A stretch of DNA of 35,973 nucleotides from DATFPQ01 sp035264765 (GTDB lineage: Bacteria; Actinomycetota; Actinomycetes; Actinomycetales; Angustibacteraceae), in contig DATFPQ010000043.1 of NCBI GenBank assembly GCA_035264765.1, positions 1 through 35,973 on the forward strand. The letters run 5' to 3'. The position numbers and the translations under genes are program-made. Shown piece after piece: positions 22,266 through 30,592 of the stretch; position 1 is the first letter of the stretch, and every line of letters begins with the position of its first letter. Below the pieces are notes generated by a model. That model was not told where the DNA came from. It did not search any database and saw only the letters and a list, made by a program, of their open reading frames with translations.

Positions 22266-23726
22266 TCAGGCCAGCGCCCGCAGCGCGCTCTCGATGCCGC
22301 GGTGGAAGGTCGGGTAGGCGTACGGCATCGACAGCAGCGTGGCCACCGGGACGCGGGCCTGCACCGCCAGGGCCAGCAGGCCGAGAACCTCTCCCCCCGC
22401 CGGTCCGGCCGACGTCGCGCCGACCAGGACGCCGCGGTCCGCGTCCTCGACGACGCAGATGAAGCCCTCTGCGCCCGGACCGTGGATCCAGCCGCGGGAC
22501 ACCCCGGCGATGTCCACGGTGCCGACGCGCACACGCGGGTACTGCTCACGCGCCGCCTGCTCAGTAAGGCCCACGGACCCGATCTCCGGGTCGAGGAAGG
22601 TGACGCGAGGCACCGCGTGATAGGTCGCCGGAGCGCCCCCCTGGCCCAGCACGTCCCGGACGACGACGTCCGCCTCGAACATCGACATGTGGGTGAAGGC
22701 CCCGTGCCCGAGCAGGTCCCCGAGCGCCCAGACGCCGTCGGCCACGCGGCACCACTCATCGGTCGGCACCGCCTTGGCCTTCGGGTCGACGCCGACCGAG
22801 TCCAGTCCCGCCGCTACGACGTCGATCCGCCGGCCGCTGGCCACCAGCAGCCGGTCGGCCGACAGCACGACGCCGTCCGCGAGCCGGACCTTCACCGCGC
22901 CTCCCGGGCCCCCGCCCTCGACGGCGACCGCACCGACGCCGGTCCGCACCTCCACGCCATCCGCCTCCAGGGCGTGCCGGGCCAGGTCGCTCGACCGCGG
23001 CTCCTCCGCCGCGAGTAGGCGCGGCGCCATCTCCACGACGACGACCCGGACCCCGAACCGCGCCGCCACCTGGGCCAGCTCGCAGCCGACGGTGCCGCCC
23101 CCGAGGACGACCATCGACGACGGCAGGTCGCGCGCCTCGACGAAGCCGTGGTTGGTCCAGTACTCGACGTCGCCCAGGCCCTCGATCGGTGGGACGGCGG
23201 GCGCGCTTCCGGTGGCCACCACGACGCCGCGCCGGGCGGTCCAGCGGGCGCCCTCGACCTCGATCTCGCCCGGCCGCACCAGCCGGCCGTGCCCGTGCAC
23301 CACCCGGGCGCCCTTGCCCTGGAGCCGTTCGACGGCCACCCGGTCGTCCCAGTCGTCGGTCGCCTGATCCCGGATCCGGTCGGCCACCAGCGACCAGTCC
23401 GGCACCACGGACCCGACCGTGCCGGCCAGCCCCGCGACCCGGCGCGCCTCGGCCAGCGCACCCGCGGCGCGGATCATCATCTTGGTCGGTACGCAGCCCC
23501 AGTACGGGCACTCGCCGCCGACCAGGGCGTGGTCGACGGCGAGCACCTGCAGGCCCGCCTCCGCGAGCCGGCCGGCGACGTCCTCACCGCCGGGACCCAG
23601 ACCGAGGACGACGACGTCGACCTCCCCACCGGCTTCAGGCCCGCCCCCCGACCGGGCGTCCGCGACGGCGTCGGCGCCGGCGTTCGAGGGACCGGGGTCG
23701 GAAGGGCCCAGCTCGGCAGGGGTCAT
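22266..23726 (-). CDS. FAD-dependent pyridine nucleotide-disulfide oxidoreductase family protein
   Basis: A 486-residue flavoenzyme of the dihydrolipoamide dehydrogenase/mercuric reductase fold. It has an FAD-binding VVVLGLGPGGEDVA (about 37-50), redox Cys pair in GGECPYWGCVPTK, NAD(P)-binding VVLGGGTVGCELA, and ALGDLLGHGAFTHMSM. In the C-terminal dimerisation domain the expected His-Glu base motif (HPT..E) reads YPTFHRGIE, so the usual catalytic His is Tyr. It is therefore probably not a standard lipoamide dehydrogenase or mycothione reductase. The start at ATG 23726 has AGGA 8 nt upstream; an ATG 9 nt earlier (23735) is possible. The first 30 residues are Ala/Gly/Pro-rich. Substrate unknown. 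Confidence 0.88.
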   Translation of the reverse strand: MTPAELGPSDPGPSNAGADAVADARSGGGPEAGGEVDVVVLGLGPGGEDVAGRLAEAGLQVLAVDHALVGGECPYWGCVPTKMMIRAAGALAEARRVAGLAGTVGSVVPDWSLVADRIRDQATDDWDDRVAVERLQGKGARVVHGHGRLVRPGEIEVEGARWTARRGVVVATGSAPAVPPIEGLGDVEYWTNHGFVEARDLPSSMVVLGGGTVGCELAQVAARFGVRVVVVEMAPRLLAAEEPRSSDLARHALEADGVEVRTGVGAVAVEGGGPGGAVKVRLADGVVLSADRLLVASGRRIDVVAAGLDSVGVDPKAKAVPTDEWCRVADGVWALGDLLGHGAFTHMSMFEADVVVRDVLGQGGAPATYHAVPRVTFLDPEIGSVGLTEQAAREQYPRVRVGTVDIAGVSRGWIHGPGAEGFICVVEDADRGVLVGATSAGPAGGEVLGLLALAVQARVPVATLLSMPYAYPTFHRGIESALRALA

Positions 23727-23781
23727 GCTCGGCATCCTGCTGCAGGACGACGAGCCTGCACACCCCCGGACGCCCGGGCGT

Positions 23782-23994
23782 TCAGTCCACCCGGGGCGAG
23801 CGTTGCTGGAGCCGGTCGATCAGCTCGGAGGCCTGCGCCTTGGTCAGGTCGTCCGGCACCTGCTCACCAGCCTCGCGGGCCAGCGTCGACAGGTAGCTCA
23901 GCTGCGGACCGGTCGCGGGCTCGTTCCCTGTCGCCCACTGCTCCACCGGCTTCTCGGGGGACTGGGACTGCTGGTCGGACGTCGCATCGCTCAT
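23782..23994 (-). CDS. DUF3072 small protein
   Basis: A 70-residue hydrophilic protein. After a Ser/Gln-rich lead it has the DUF3072 core GPQLSYLSTLAREAGEQVP followed by DDLTKAQASELIDRLQQ. The family is common in actinobacteria and of unknown function; the core resembles a small helical DNA- or protein-binding module. The ATG at 23994 is preceded by TAGGTT and 7 nt, with no ribosome-binding site, consistent with a leaderless transcript. A 12-nt perfect palindrome, ACGCCCGGGCGT (23770-23781), lies directly after the stop and may be a weak terminator or processing site. Confidence 0.85.
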   Translation of the reverse strand: MSDATSDQQSQSPEKPVEQWATGNEPATGPQLSYLSTLAREAGEQVPDDLTKAQASELIDRLQQRSPRVD

Positions 23995-24007
23995 GCCGTC
24001 GAACCTA
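23995..24007 (-). promoter_or_regulatory. Putative leaderless -10 for the DUF3072 gene
   Basis: TAGGTT (minus strand, 24007-24002), 7 nt, then the ATG at 23994. No -35 is evident at 16-18 nt, as in many actinobacterial promoters. Confidence 0.45.
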
Positions 24008-24050
24008 GCCGCTGCCCACGACAACGCACTCGGAGCGGGTACGCCGACGG

Positions 24051-24299
24051 TCAGTGCTGGTCGGTGCTCCCGAACGGGCGGCGTCCGCCGTCCCGCAGGC
24101 AGATCCGCTCGAGCACCGCGATCTGCTCACCGATGTCGGCGAGTTCCAGGGCGTCTGCATGCGCCCTGATCGCGGCCAACCGGGCCGCATATGCGCTGGC
24201 GAGCGCCTGCAGGGGGGTCCGGCCGGCCATCTCCAGGACGTCGTCCATGTCCAGAGCAAAGGCAGCTTCGGGACCGTCGGTCTGGGTCGTCGTTCGCAT
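24051..24299 (-). CDS. Small protein of unknown function
   Basis: 82 residues, not recognised as any family. It is largely helical and hydrophilic, with an Ala/Leu-rich middle (LASAYAARLAAIRAHADALE) that looks like an amphipathic helix or short coiled coil, and an acidic stretch LDMDDVLEMAG. The ATG at 24299 has an excellent ribosome-binding site, GGAGG at 6 nt spacing, which is the main support for coding. A TTG at 24311 is the only longer start. It is followed by the DUF3072 gene in the same direction 56 nt later. An inverted repeat TGAAC-N12-GTTCA (24339-24360) lies upstream. Confidence 0.65.
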   Translation of the reverse strand: MRTTTQTDGPEAAFALDMDDVLEMAGRTPLQALASAYAARLAAIRAHADALELADIGEQIAVLERICLRDGGRRPFGSTDQH

Positions 24300-24448
24300 C
24301 GTCGCCTCCAACCATTCGGCAGGTGGGATGGCGGCTGCTGAACCATCAGCCCTCAGTTCAACACACCTTTCGGGCCCCTGACAATCCCCCGGAACCGGGC
24401 ACTGCGCGACCGCCTGAGACCGGCCCTCGGGTGCTCATGGTGCTCGTG

Positions 24449-24477
24449 TTGCCGTCCCTCTCGCCCCGCTCTATACA
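24449..24477 (+). promoter_or_regulatory. SigA-type promoter of the glycosyltransferase-sigma operon
   Basis: TTGCCG (24449-24454), a 17-nt spacer, and TATACA (24472-24477), close to the principal-sigma consensus and unusually AT-rich for this DNA. It would give a start near 24484 and an 87-nt leader before the ATG at 24571. The remainder of the 271-nt region between 24300 and 24570 shows only the TGAAC/GTTCA repeat. Confidence 0.7.
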
Positions 24478-24570
24478 TGGCTCAGGGTGGCTTGCGGCTC
24501 CGCGAGACGTCCACCTTTCCGTCCCGGCGCTTCAACACCAGGCGCTTCCTAGTACGCACCGGGTGGTCCT

Positions 24571-25662
24571 ATGCGAGCGGTCGTGATCCGGGCCCGCACG
24601 AGCCTCGTCCGGCGCGAGGCGGAGGTCGCGAGCCCGCCGGCGTTACCAGCGGCGCTCGCGCACTCCCTGCTGTCCACCTCGGACGTCTCGTCGGTGGACC
24701 GGCTGGAGCTGGCGGCTCCTCAGGGATCGCGGGTCAGCTGGGCGGCGCTGGCCGAGCAGGTCGCCACGGTCCAGCGGGACGCCGACGTCACCCACGCCCT
24801 CGACCTGGTCGCCGGGGCCGCTGCGCTGTCCGCCCGACGGGTCACCGGCGTGCCGGTCGTGGTCCGCGCCCAGCTGCGCGGCGCGGGCACCGGGCCGAGC
24901 GGCCGCACGGCAGTACGAGCCGCGGTGCTCCGGGCGGCCGACGCCGTGCTGGTGCCGACCGAGGCGGATCGCGAGCTGGCGCGCGCCCTCGGCGCCGACC
25001 CGCAGCGGCTGCGGCTGTGCCCTGATGCCGCGCTGGTGACGCACACCGAGTGCGGAGGGCGGCCCCATCGCGACGGCCCCGCCCCGGACGCCGACGTCGA
25101 CGGGCGCTACCTGCTCGGCATGTCCGGCGTCCCGTGCCAGCGAGCCACCCAGGAGGGGCTGCTGCGCGCCCTCGTGCGCGACAAGGAGCTGCGCCTGCTC
25201 CTCGTGGGCCCGCGGCCCACGGGCCCCGCGCAGGACGCACTGGCCCGACGCGCCCGCGCCCTGCGCGTCGCCGACCGCGTGCAGGTGCGCCCGTGGCACG
25301 AGACCCCTGACCTGGTCGACCTGGTCGACGCCGCGTCCGTCGTCCTGGCCACCCGCCCCGAGCCGACGAGCGCGCTGTCCGCGCTGCTGGCGATGCGCCG
25401 GGCGAGGCCGGTCGTCGCCGTCGGCTCGCCGGCCGCCGCCGAGGTGCTGGTGGACGGCGTGACCGGGCGCCTGGTGCCGCCCGGCGATGTGAACGGCCTC
25501 GCCGACGCCGTCTGCCGCACCGCCGCCGACGGCTTCCGGCAGCTGGCCTGGGGCCAGGCGGGGCTCGACCGTGTCACGGCCCGTTACGACGCCCACGCGG
25601 TCGTGACCGCGATCACCTCGGCCTACGACCGGTCGAGGTCACAGGCGGCTCCCGCCGCCTGA
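24571..25662 (+). CDS. GT4-like glycosyltransferase
   Basis: A 363-residue protein with the two-Rossmann-domain look of GT-B glycosyltransferases. The N-domain is weakly conserved (VTHALDLVAGAAALSARR, VLVPTEADRELARALGADP). The C-domain has LLLVGPRPTGPAQD, LVDAASVVLATRPEPTSALSALLAM in the position of the E-x7-E donor loop, and VLVDGVTGRLVPPGDVNGLADAV. Donor and acceptor are unknown. The loop carries EPTSALSALLAM rather than a typical EPFGLVPLEAM, so the second Glu is missing and activity is uncertain. The ATG at 24571 has GGGTGG upstream. It is followed 46 nt later by a sigma factor gene, probably co-transcribed. Confidence 0.8.
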   Translation: MRAVVIRARTSLVRREAEVASPPALPAALAHSLLSTSDVSSVDRLELAAPQGSRVSWAALAEQVATVQRDADVTHALDLVAGAAALSARRVTGVPVVVRAQLRGAGTGPSGRTAVRAAVLRAADAVLVPTEADRELARALGADPQRLRLCPDAALVTHTECGGRPHRDGPAPDADVDGRYLLGMSGVPCQRATQEGLLRALVRDKELRLLLVGPRPTGPAQDALARRARALRVADRVQVRPWHETPDLVDLVDAASVVLATRPEPTSALSALLAMRRARPVVAVGSPAAAEVLVDGVTGRLVPPGDVNGLADAVCRTAADGFRQLAWGQAGLDRVTARYDAHAVVTAITSAYDRSRSQAAPAA

Positions 25663-25708
25663 CCGGGACCGCTCACCACGCTCATCCCCGACCGGACGGA
25701 GACTCCAG

Positions 25709-26515
25709 GTGACGACTACCGCCACCCGCGACGGCGACCTCGCCGTCCTGCCCGCCGCGGCGGGCTCCACCGAGGAGCTGCTCGCCCGCGCGCAGCGCGC
25801 CCCCGAACCGGAGCGGACGTCACTGGTGGAGCGGGTGGTCCTGGATCATCTCGGCACGGCGCGGTCGCTCGCCTGGCGATACCGCGACAAGGGTGAGAAC
25901 TTCGAGGACCTCGTGCAGGTCGCCTACCTCGGGCTGGTCAAGGCCGCCCGCGGCTACCGTCCCGGCGAGGGTCACAGCTTCGCGGCGTACGCCGTCCCCA
26001 CGGTGACCGGCGAGCTGCGCCGGCACTTCCGTGACAAGGGCTGGGACGTCCGTCCCCCGCGGCGGCTGCAGGAGCTGCGGGTGCGCATCCGCGACGCCGA
26101 GGAGCGGCTGGGGCAGGACCTCGGCCGCACCACCACGGCGGCGGAGCTGGCGCAGGAGCTCCAGGTCAGCATCGAGGACATCGAGCAGACCCGCAGCGCG
26201 TCCGCCGGGTACTCGGCCGTCTCGCTCGACGCGCCCGTCGGGGGCGACACCACCGGGATGGTCCTCGGGGACCTGCTGCCGGCCGACGAGGCGGACGACG
26301 GCCCGGAGACGGTCCTCGACGCCATGTCGGTGCAGCCGCTGCTAGCGGCGCTTCCGCCCCGCGACCAGCTGATCCTCGCCATGCGGTACTTCCGGGGATG
26401 CACGCAGCAACAGATCGCCGACGAGATCGGCGTCACGCAGATGCAGGTCTCACGGCTGATCCGGCAGGCGCTCGACTCGCTGCGGCACGAGCTGGAAGCG
26501 GGCACCAGCAGCTGA
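25709..26515 (+). CDS. SigB/SigF-type RNA polymerase sigma factor
   Basis: A 268-residue group 3 sigma factor of the SigB/SigF/SigG subfamily. Region 2 is seen in RYRDKGENFEDLVQVAYLG and the -10-recognition stretch SFAAYAVPTVTGELRRHFRD; region 3 in AAELAQELQVSIEDIEQ; region 4 in LPPRDQLILAMRYFRGCTQQ and QIADEIGVTQMQVSRLIRQA. Such factors direct stress, osmotic or developmental genes and are normally held by an anti-sigma factor; no anti-sigma or anti-anti-sigma gene is visible here. The GTG at 25709 has GGAGA about 8 nt upstream. A candidate target promoter lies about 90 nt downstream of the stop. Confidence 0.93.
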   Translation: MTTTATRDGDLAVLPAAAGSTEELLARAQRAPEPERTSLVERVVLDHLGTARSLAWRYRDKGENFEDLVQVAYLGLVKAARGYRPGEGHSFAAYAVPTVTGELRRHFRDKGWDVRPPRRLQELRVRIRDAEERLGQDLGRTTTAAELAQELQVSIEDIEQTRSASAGYSAVSLDAPVGGDTTGMVLGDLLPADEADDGPETVLDAMSVQPLLAALPPRDQLILAMRYFRGCTQQQIADEIGVTQMQVSRLIRQALDSLRHELEAGTSS

Positions 26516-26602
26516 GGGCGCTGGTACGCCGTCGGCAGGGCGACGTGACAGTGGCCTCCGTGCAAGGGGTGGTTCACGGCAACTCGCCGTAACCCGAAAC
26601 CT

Positions 26603-26630
26603 GTTACCCGACAGCGGTCCGGGGTACGTT
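26603..26630 (+). promoter_or_regulatory. Putative SigB/F-type and leaderless promoter of the SDR gene
   Basis: GTTA (26603-26606), 15 nt, GGGTAC (26622-26627) resembles the SigB/SigF promoter pattern GTTT-N15-17-GGGTAT/C. TACGTT (26625-26630) followed by 6 nt and the ATG at 26637 also fits a leaderless start. No usable ribosome-binding site precedes the gene. The preceding 26516-26602 shows nothing else. Confidence 0.5.
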
Positions 26631-26636
26631 GACCCC

Positions 26637-27590
26637 ATGTACAGCGCCAGGCGGGTCGTCGTCACCGGCGGAGCGGGTTTCATCGGCAGCCACCTGTGCG
26701 AGACGCTGCTGCAAGCCGGGGACGAGGTCGTCTGCCTTGACAACTTCCTCACCGGCACGCCGGCCAACGTCGGCCATCTGATGGACCATCCACGATTCAC
26801 GTTGCAGCACTGCGATCTCGTGCACTACGTGCACGTGCCCGGTCCGGTCGACCTGGTGCTGCACTTCGCGTCTCCGGCGTCTCCCGTGGACTACCTCAAG
26901 CTCCCGCTGCAGACGCTGAAGGTCGGAAGCATCGGCACGTGGCACGCCCTGGGCTTGGCAAAGGACAAGCGTGCACGCTTCGTCCTCGCCTCCACGTCAG
27001 AGGTGTACGGCGACCCACAGGTGCACCCGCAGCCGGAGGACTACTGGGGTCACGTCAACCCGGTCGGACCTCGCGGCGTCTACGACGAGGCAAAGCGATA
27101 CGGCGAGGCCCTCACCATGGCGTACCACCGGGCCGAGGGGCTGGACACCGCGATCGTGCGGCTGTTCAACACCTACGGGCCGCGGATGCGACCGGACGAC
27201 GGCCGGGCCATCCCGACGTTCGTGCGTCAGGCGCTGGCGGGCGAACCGGTCACGGTCGCCGGAGACGGAACCCAGACTCGTTCGGTCTGCTACGTCTCCG
27301 ACACCGTCGCCGGCATCCTGGCGCTGGCGGACAGCGACCTCGTCGGGCCGGTGAACATCGGCAACCCGGACGAGCGGTCCGTGCTGTCGATCGCGCACGA
27401 CGTCATCGCCGCGGCCGGTTCGACGTCGACCGTGCAGCTGGTCGAACGGCCGATCGACGACCCGGAGGTACGGCGTCCCGACACGACGCTGGCGCGCGAG
27501 CAGCTCGGGTGGGCCCCGCGGGTGGGCTGGTCCGAGGGCCTGGGGCACACCGTCGAGTGGTTCCGCACCGTCTGCGCTCACGTCGCCTGA
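26637..27590 (+). CDS. NAD-dependent sugar epimerase/dehydratase, UDP-xylose synthase-like
   Basis: A 317-residue extended SDR. It has the NAD fingerprint VTGGAGFIGSHLCE (9-22), LASTSEVYGDP, active-site YDEAKRYGEA with Tyr and Lys, and RLFNTYGPRMRPDDGR, the last typical of UDP-glucuronate decarboxylases (UDP-xylose synthases). The product is probably a nucleotide pentose or a related sugar for the neighbouring glycosyltransferases. It might instead act on a nucleotide heptose, since the cluster has no obvious HldD 6-epimerase, but its motifs favour the UXS group. It is convergent with the heptose operon, with a 17-nt gap and no visible terminator. Confidence 0.9.
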   Translation: MYSARRVVVTGGAGFIGSHLCETLLQAGDEVVCLDNFLTGTPANVGHLMDHPRFTLQHCDLVHYVHVPGPVDLVLHFASPASPVDYLKLPLQTLKVGSIGTWHALGLAKDKRARFVLASTSEVYGDPQVHPQPEDYWGHVNPVGPRGVYDEAKRYGEALTMAYHRAEGLDTAIVRLFNTYGPRMRPDDGRAIPTFVRQALAGEPVTVAGDGTQTRSVCYVSDTVAGILALADSDLVGPVNIGNPDERSVLSIAHDVIAAAGSTSTVQLVERPIDDPEVRRPDTTLAREQLGWAPRVGWSEGLGHTVEWFRTVCAHVA

Positions 27591-27607
27591 CAGCTCATCC
27601 AGAAGCG

Positions 27608-28555
27608 TCAACTGTTGTTAGTTTTCGAAACAGCGGACAGCACTTCCTCGACGCTGATCCGCAGGAGTGCGGGGTCGGGCTGCTCACCGTGCGGGTCGCC
27701 GGTGCCGTCGCCGTGCCACAGCACCAGGTGCCGGTGGTGGTCGATGGCCGGCCCCCACCGCGACGGCGCCACCGGCCCGAACAGCAGCACTGAGGGCGTC
27801 CCGACCGCCGTCGCCAGATGAGCGACACCGGTGTCGCCGCAGATCACCAGCGCGGCACGAGCGACGAGCGCGGCCAGTGACGGCAGGTCCAGCAGGCCCG
27901 CGGTGGACGCGGCCGGGGCCAACCCGGCCCGGCGCACCACCTCGGCTGCCAGCGAGCGCTCAGTGGGCCCGCCGGTCACCAGGACGTCGTTGCCTTGCGC
28001 CGCCAGCCGGCGCGCCACCGCGGCGAAGCGCTCGGGCGGCCAGCGTCGGGACGCACTGGCAGCGCCCGGGTGGATGACGACCGGGCCGGGCGCGCCCGCA
28101 TGAGCGGCGGGCAGCTCCGGCACGCGGAGGTCGTCGAGCCCGCACTCGGCACCGACCGCCCGCACCAGCCGGCACCAGCGCAGCACCTCGTGCTCCTCCT
28201 GCCGCCACACCGGAAGATCCGGGTCCTGGGCGATCCCTGCGGCCGGCGCGTACGAAAGCAGCGACCACGGCTCACCGGCCTCCAGCAACCTTCGACTGGG
28301 TAAACCGTTGCCGTGCACGTCGATCGCGTCGTGCGGGCCCAAACCCTCGCCTGGTGGTGGGCCATCGAGGCCGTCAGTGACGACGAGGTCGTCCACCAGG
28401 CCGAGCTCGACGAACCAGCCGCCCACGGCCAAGGGCGCCGCGAGCACCAGCGGCCGGTCGGGATGGAGCCGGCGCAGCCCACGCAACGCCGGCACACCGG
28501 TGAGCAGGTCGCCGAGCCCCAGGGCGCGGAGCACCAGGACCGGCGGCCCATCCAT
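27608..28555 (-). CDS. GT9-family glycosyltransferase (heptosyltransferase-like)
   Basis: A 315-residue GT9 protein: VLRALGLGDLLTGVPALRGL at the N-terminus, VVIHPGAASASRRWPPERFA at the domain boundary and the donor-site CGDTGVAHLATAVGTPSVLLFG, as in ADP-heptose:LPS heptosyltransferases. With the heptose genes upstream, a heptose donor is likely; the acceptor is unknown. The ATG at 28555 with AAGGCG upstream is chosen over a TTG at 28588 that overlaps hldE. It is the last gene of the minus-strand operon. Confidence 0.9.
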   Translation of the reverse strand: MDGPPVLVLRALGLGDLLTGVPALRGLRRLHPDRPLVLAAPLAVGGWFVELGLVDDLVVTDGLDGPPPGEGLGPHDAIDVHGNGLPSRRLLEAGEPWSLLSYAPAAGIAQDPDLPVWRQEEHEVLRWCRLVRAVGAECGLDDLRVPELPAAHAGAPGPVVIHPGAASASRRWPPERFAAVARRLAAQGNDVLVTGGPTERSLAAEVVRRAGLAPAASTAGLLDLPSLAALVARAALVICGDTGVAHLATAVGTPSVLLFGPVAPSRWGPAIDHHRHLVLWHGDGTGDPHGEQPDPALLRISVEEVLSAVSKTNNS

Positions 28556-28577
28556 GAGCGCCTTGCGCCGCGGTCGC

Positions 28578-29963
28578 TCAGCGGTCAAGGCCGCTGAGGA
28601 TCGACGTCGTCGAGTGACCGTCGACGTACGGCACCAGGACCACGCGCCCTCCCGCCGCCTCGACGGTGGCCGCCTCCGGCAGCTCGGCGCCGGTGTAGTC
28701 GCCGGCCTTCACCCAGACGTCGGGGCGTAGCCGGCCGAGCGTGTCGGCCGGGTCGTCGTCCTCGAAAACGGCCACCGCGTCGACGCAGCTGAGCGCCTCC
28801 AGCAGCCTGGCCCGGTCGGCCGCGGGGTGCACGGGTCGCCCCGGGCCCTTGAGCCGGCGAACGCTCGCGTCGGAGTTCAGCAGCACCACCAGGCAGTCCC
28901 CCAGGGCCCTAGCGGCCTCGAGCGAGGCCAGGTGCCCCGCGTGCAGCACGTCGAAACAGCCGCCCGTCGCGACGACCGTTCCGCCCCGCGCGCGCGTTGC
29001 CGCGACCACGGCCTCCGCGGAGCCCGGGTCCGAGCGGTCCACGGCGGCCTCAGAGACAGACCGGCAGACGGTCGAGACCCCACCAGCCGTGAGCCAGGCC
29101 GAGACGTCCCGCACCGCGGCACGTGCGGCCGCGTCGGCGCCCGCCCCGGCAGCCAGCGCCAGCGCCACCGCGCCGGCGAACCGGTCCCCCGCACCGCAGG
29201 TGTCCACCGCTCCGGCCACGACCGTCGCGGCCACCCGGACCGGCGCGGATCCTTCGACCGCGGTGACGGCGCCGCGCTCCCCGTCGGTCAGCGTCACGGC
29301 CGAGGCCGACCACAACAGGCGCAACCGTTCCGCCACGTCGCCGGGCTCGCCGGCGCCGGCCGCCGCCGTCGCCTCCGCTCGGTTGGGCGTCACCACCGCC
29401 ACCCCCGGGATCGGCGGCTCGCCGCGCGGGTGCGGGTCCCACACCACCGGGGTCCCCGCCACGTGCCGCGCGAGCACGGCCCGCACGATCGGGTGCCGTG
29501 CCACCGGCCCCCCGTAGTCCGCCACCAAGACGGCGTCAGCGCTCGACAGCAGGTCGTCGAGCGCGACCGCATCCACGAGATCAGCGGCGGCCACCGCGGC
29601 TGCGTCTCCCGGCGCGCCCAGGAGCTGGCCCGCGTCGTCCAGGCGCAGCAGGGACTGTCCCGCAACGCGCACACGCGTCTTTGCGGGCGTCGTGGCCGGC
29701 GACAGCACGTCGTGCACCGTGACTTGGCTCTCGAGCAGGCCTCGCACCCGGCGTCCGGCCTCGTCCGCACCGATCCCGGCCGCCAGCACCACGTCCGCGC
29801 CCGCGTCGGCCAGCATCAGTGCTGCCAGCGCGGCACCGCCGGGCCGCTCCCGCACTCCGTCGACGTCCACCACCGGCACGGGCGCGTCGGGGCACACACG
29901 CTCGACCCGTCCGACGACGTCCCGGTCCAGCAGCGCGTCGCCGACCACCACAACCCTTGTCAC
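28578..29963 (-). CDS. hldE: Bifunctional heptose-7-phosphate kinase / heptose-1-phosphate nucleotidyltransferase
   Basis: Phosphorylates heptose 7-phosphate at C1 and, after GmhB removes the C7 phosphate, activates heptose 1-phosphate with a nucleotide. It has 461 residues: an N-terminal PfkB/ribokinase domain (GDALLDRDVVGRVERVCPDA at 9-28; catalytic VDTCGAGDRFAG at about 253-264) and a C-terminal nucleotidyltransferase (TGGCFDVLHAGHLASLEAAR with HAGH 341-344). Domain order and length match Gram-negative HldE (about 477). The nucleotide (ADP in Gram-negatives, GDP in some Gram-positives) cannot be told; HldE-type fusion favours ADP. The GTG at 29963 overlaps the gmhA stop (GTGA). Confidence 0.92.
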   Translation of the reverse strand: MTRVVVVGDALLDRDVVGRVERVCPDAPVPVVDVDGVRERPGGAALAALMLADAGADVVLAAGIGADEAGRRVRGLLESQVTVHDVLSPATTPAKTRVRVAGQSLLRLDDAGQLLGAPGDAAAVAAADLVDAVALDDLLSSADAVLVADYGGPVARHPIVRAVLARHVAGTPVVWDPHPRGEPPIPGVAVVTPNRAEATAAAGAGEPGDVAERLRLLWSASAVTLTDGERGAVTAVEGSAPVRVAATVVAGAVDTCGAGDRFAGAVALALAAGAGADAAARAAVRDVSAWLTAGGVSTVCRSVSEAAVDRSDPGSAEAVVAATRARGGTVVATGGCFDVLHAGHLASLEAARALGDCLVVLLNSDASVRRLKGPGRPVHPAADRARLLEALSCVDAVAVFEDDDPADTLGRLRPDVWVKAGDYTGAELPEAATVEAAGGRVVLVPYVDGHSTTSILSGLDR

Positions 29964-30592
29964 CGCACCACTCCTACCGCTGCCCCGTCCCGTACCGCGG
30001 TGAGGTCGACCTCGAGAGGGGTCGCTGCCAGGTGACGCTCAACCGCCGCGCACAGCGCGTGGACCGCGACCAGGTGCGCCTCCTGGACCGACGACACGGA
30101 TCGCGCCTCGACCCGGATGCTCCGGTCGGCCACGCTGGCCAGCGGGTTCGGCCCCGGCCCGGTCAGGGCCCACACCTCAAGGCCGCCGGCGTGCGCGCGG
30201 TCGGCGGCGTGCAGGAGGTTGCTGCTGGCCCCGCTGGTCGACAGCAGGAGCAGCACGTCACCGGGCCGTCCGTGCGCCTGCACCTGCCGGGCGAACACCT
30301 CGTCGCCGCCGTAGTCGTTGCAGACCGCCGTCACGGTGGACGAGTCGCCGTGCAGCACCAGCGCGGACAGGGGACGCCGCTCGCCCTCGAACCGGCCGAC
30401 CAGCTCGGCGGTGAGGTGCTGCGCCTCCGCCGCGCTGCCCCCGTTGCCTGCGACGAGCAACCGGCCACCGCCCAGGCAGCAGGCGAGCCGGCGTCCCCAC
30501 TCCTCGATCTCCGCCTCCTGCGCGGCCAGGCTGGCCAGCGCCCCCCTCAGGTCGTGCAGATGGTGGCGCAGCGTGCTGTACCTGGTGTTCAT
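29960..30592 (-). CDS. gmhA: Sedoheptulose-7-phosphate isomerase
   Basis: Turns sedoheptulose 7-phosphate into D-glycero-manno-heptose 7-phosphate, the entry to activated heptose. The 210-residue SIS-domain protein has LLVAGNGGSAAEAQHLTAEL (His and Glu of the metal/active site), CNDYGGDEVFARQVQ, LLLLSTSGASSNLLHA and the C-terminal QEAHLVAVHALC. The ATG at 30592 shares its A with the upstream stop (TGATG); the stop overlaps the hldE GTG. Confidence 0.93.
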   Translation of the reverse strand: MNTRYSTLRHHLHDLRGALASLAAQEAEIEEWGRRLACCLGGGRLLVAGNGGSAAEAQHLTAELVGRFEGERRPLSALVLHGDSSTVTAVCNDYGGDEVFARQVQAHGRPGDVLLLLSTSGASSNLLHAADRAHAGGLEVWALTGPGPNPLASVADRSIRVEARSVSSVQEAHLVAVHALCAAVERHLAATPLEVDLTAVRDGAAVGVVR

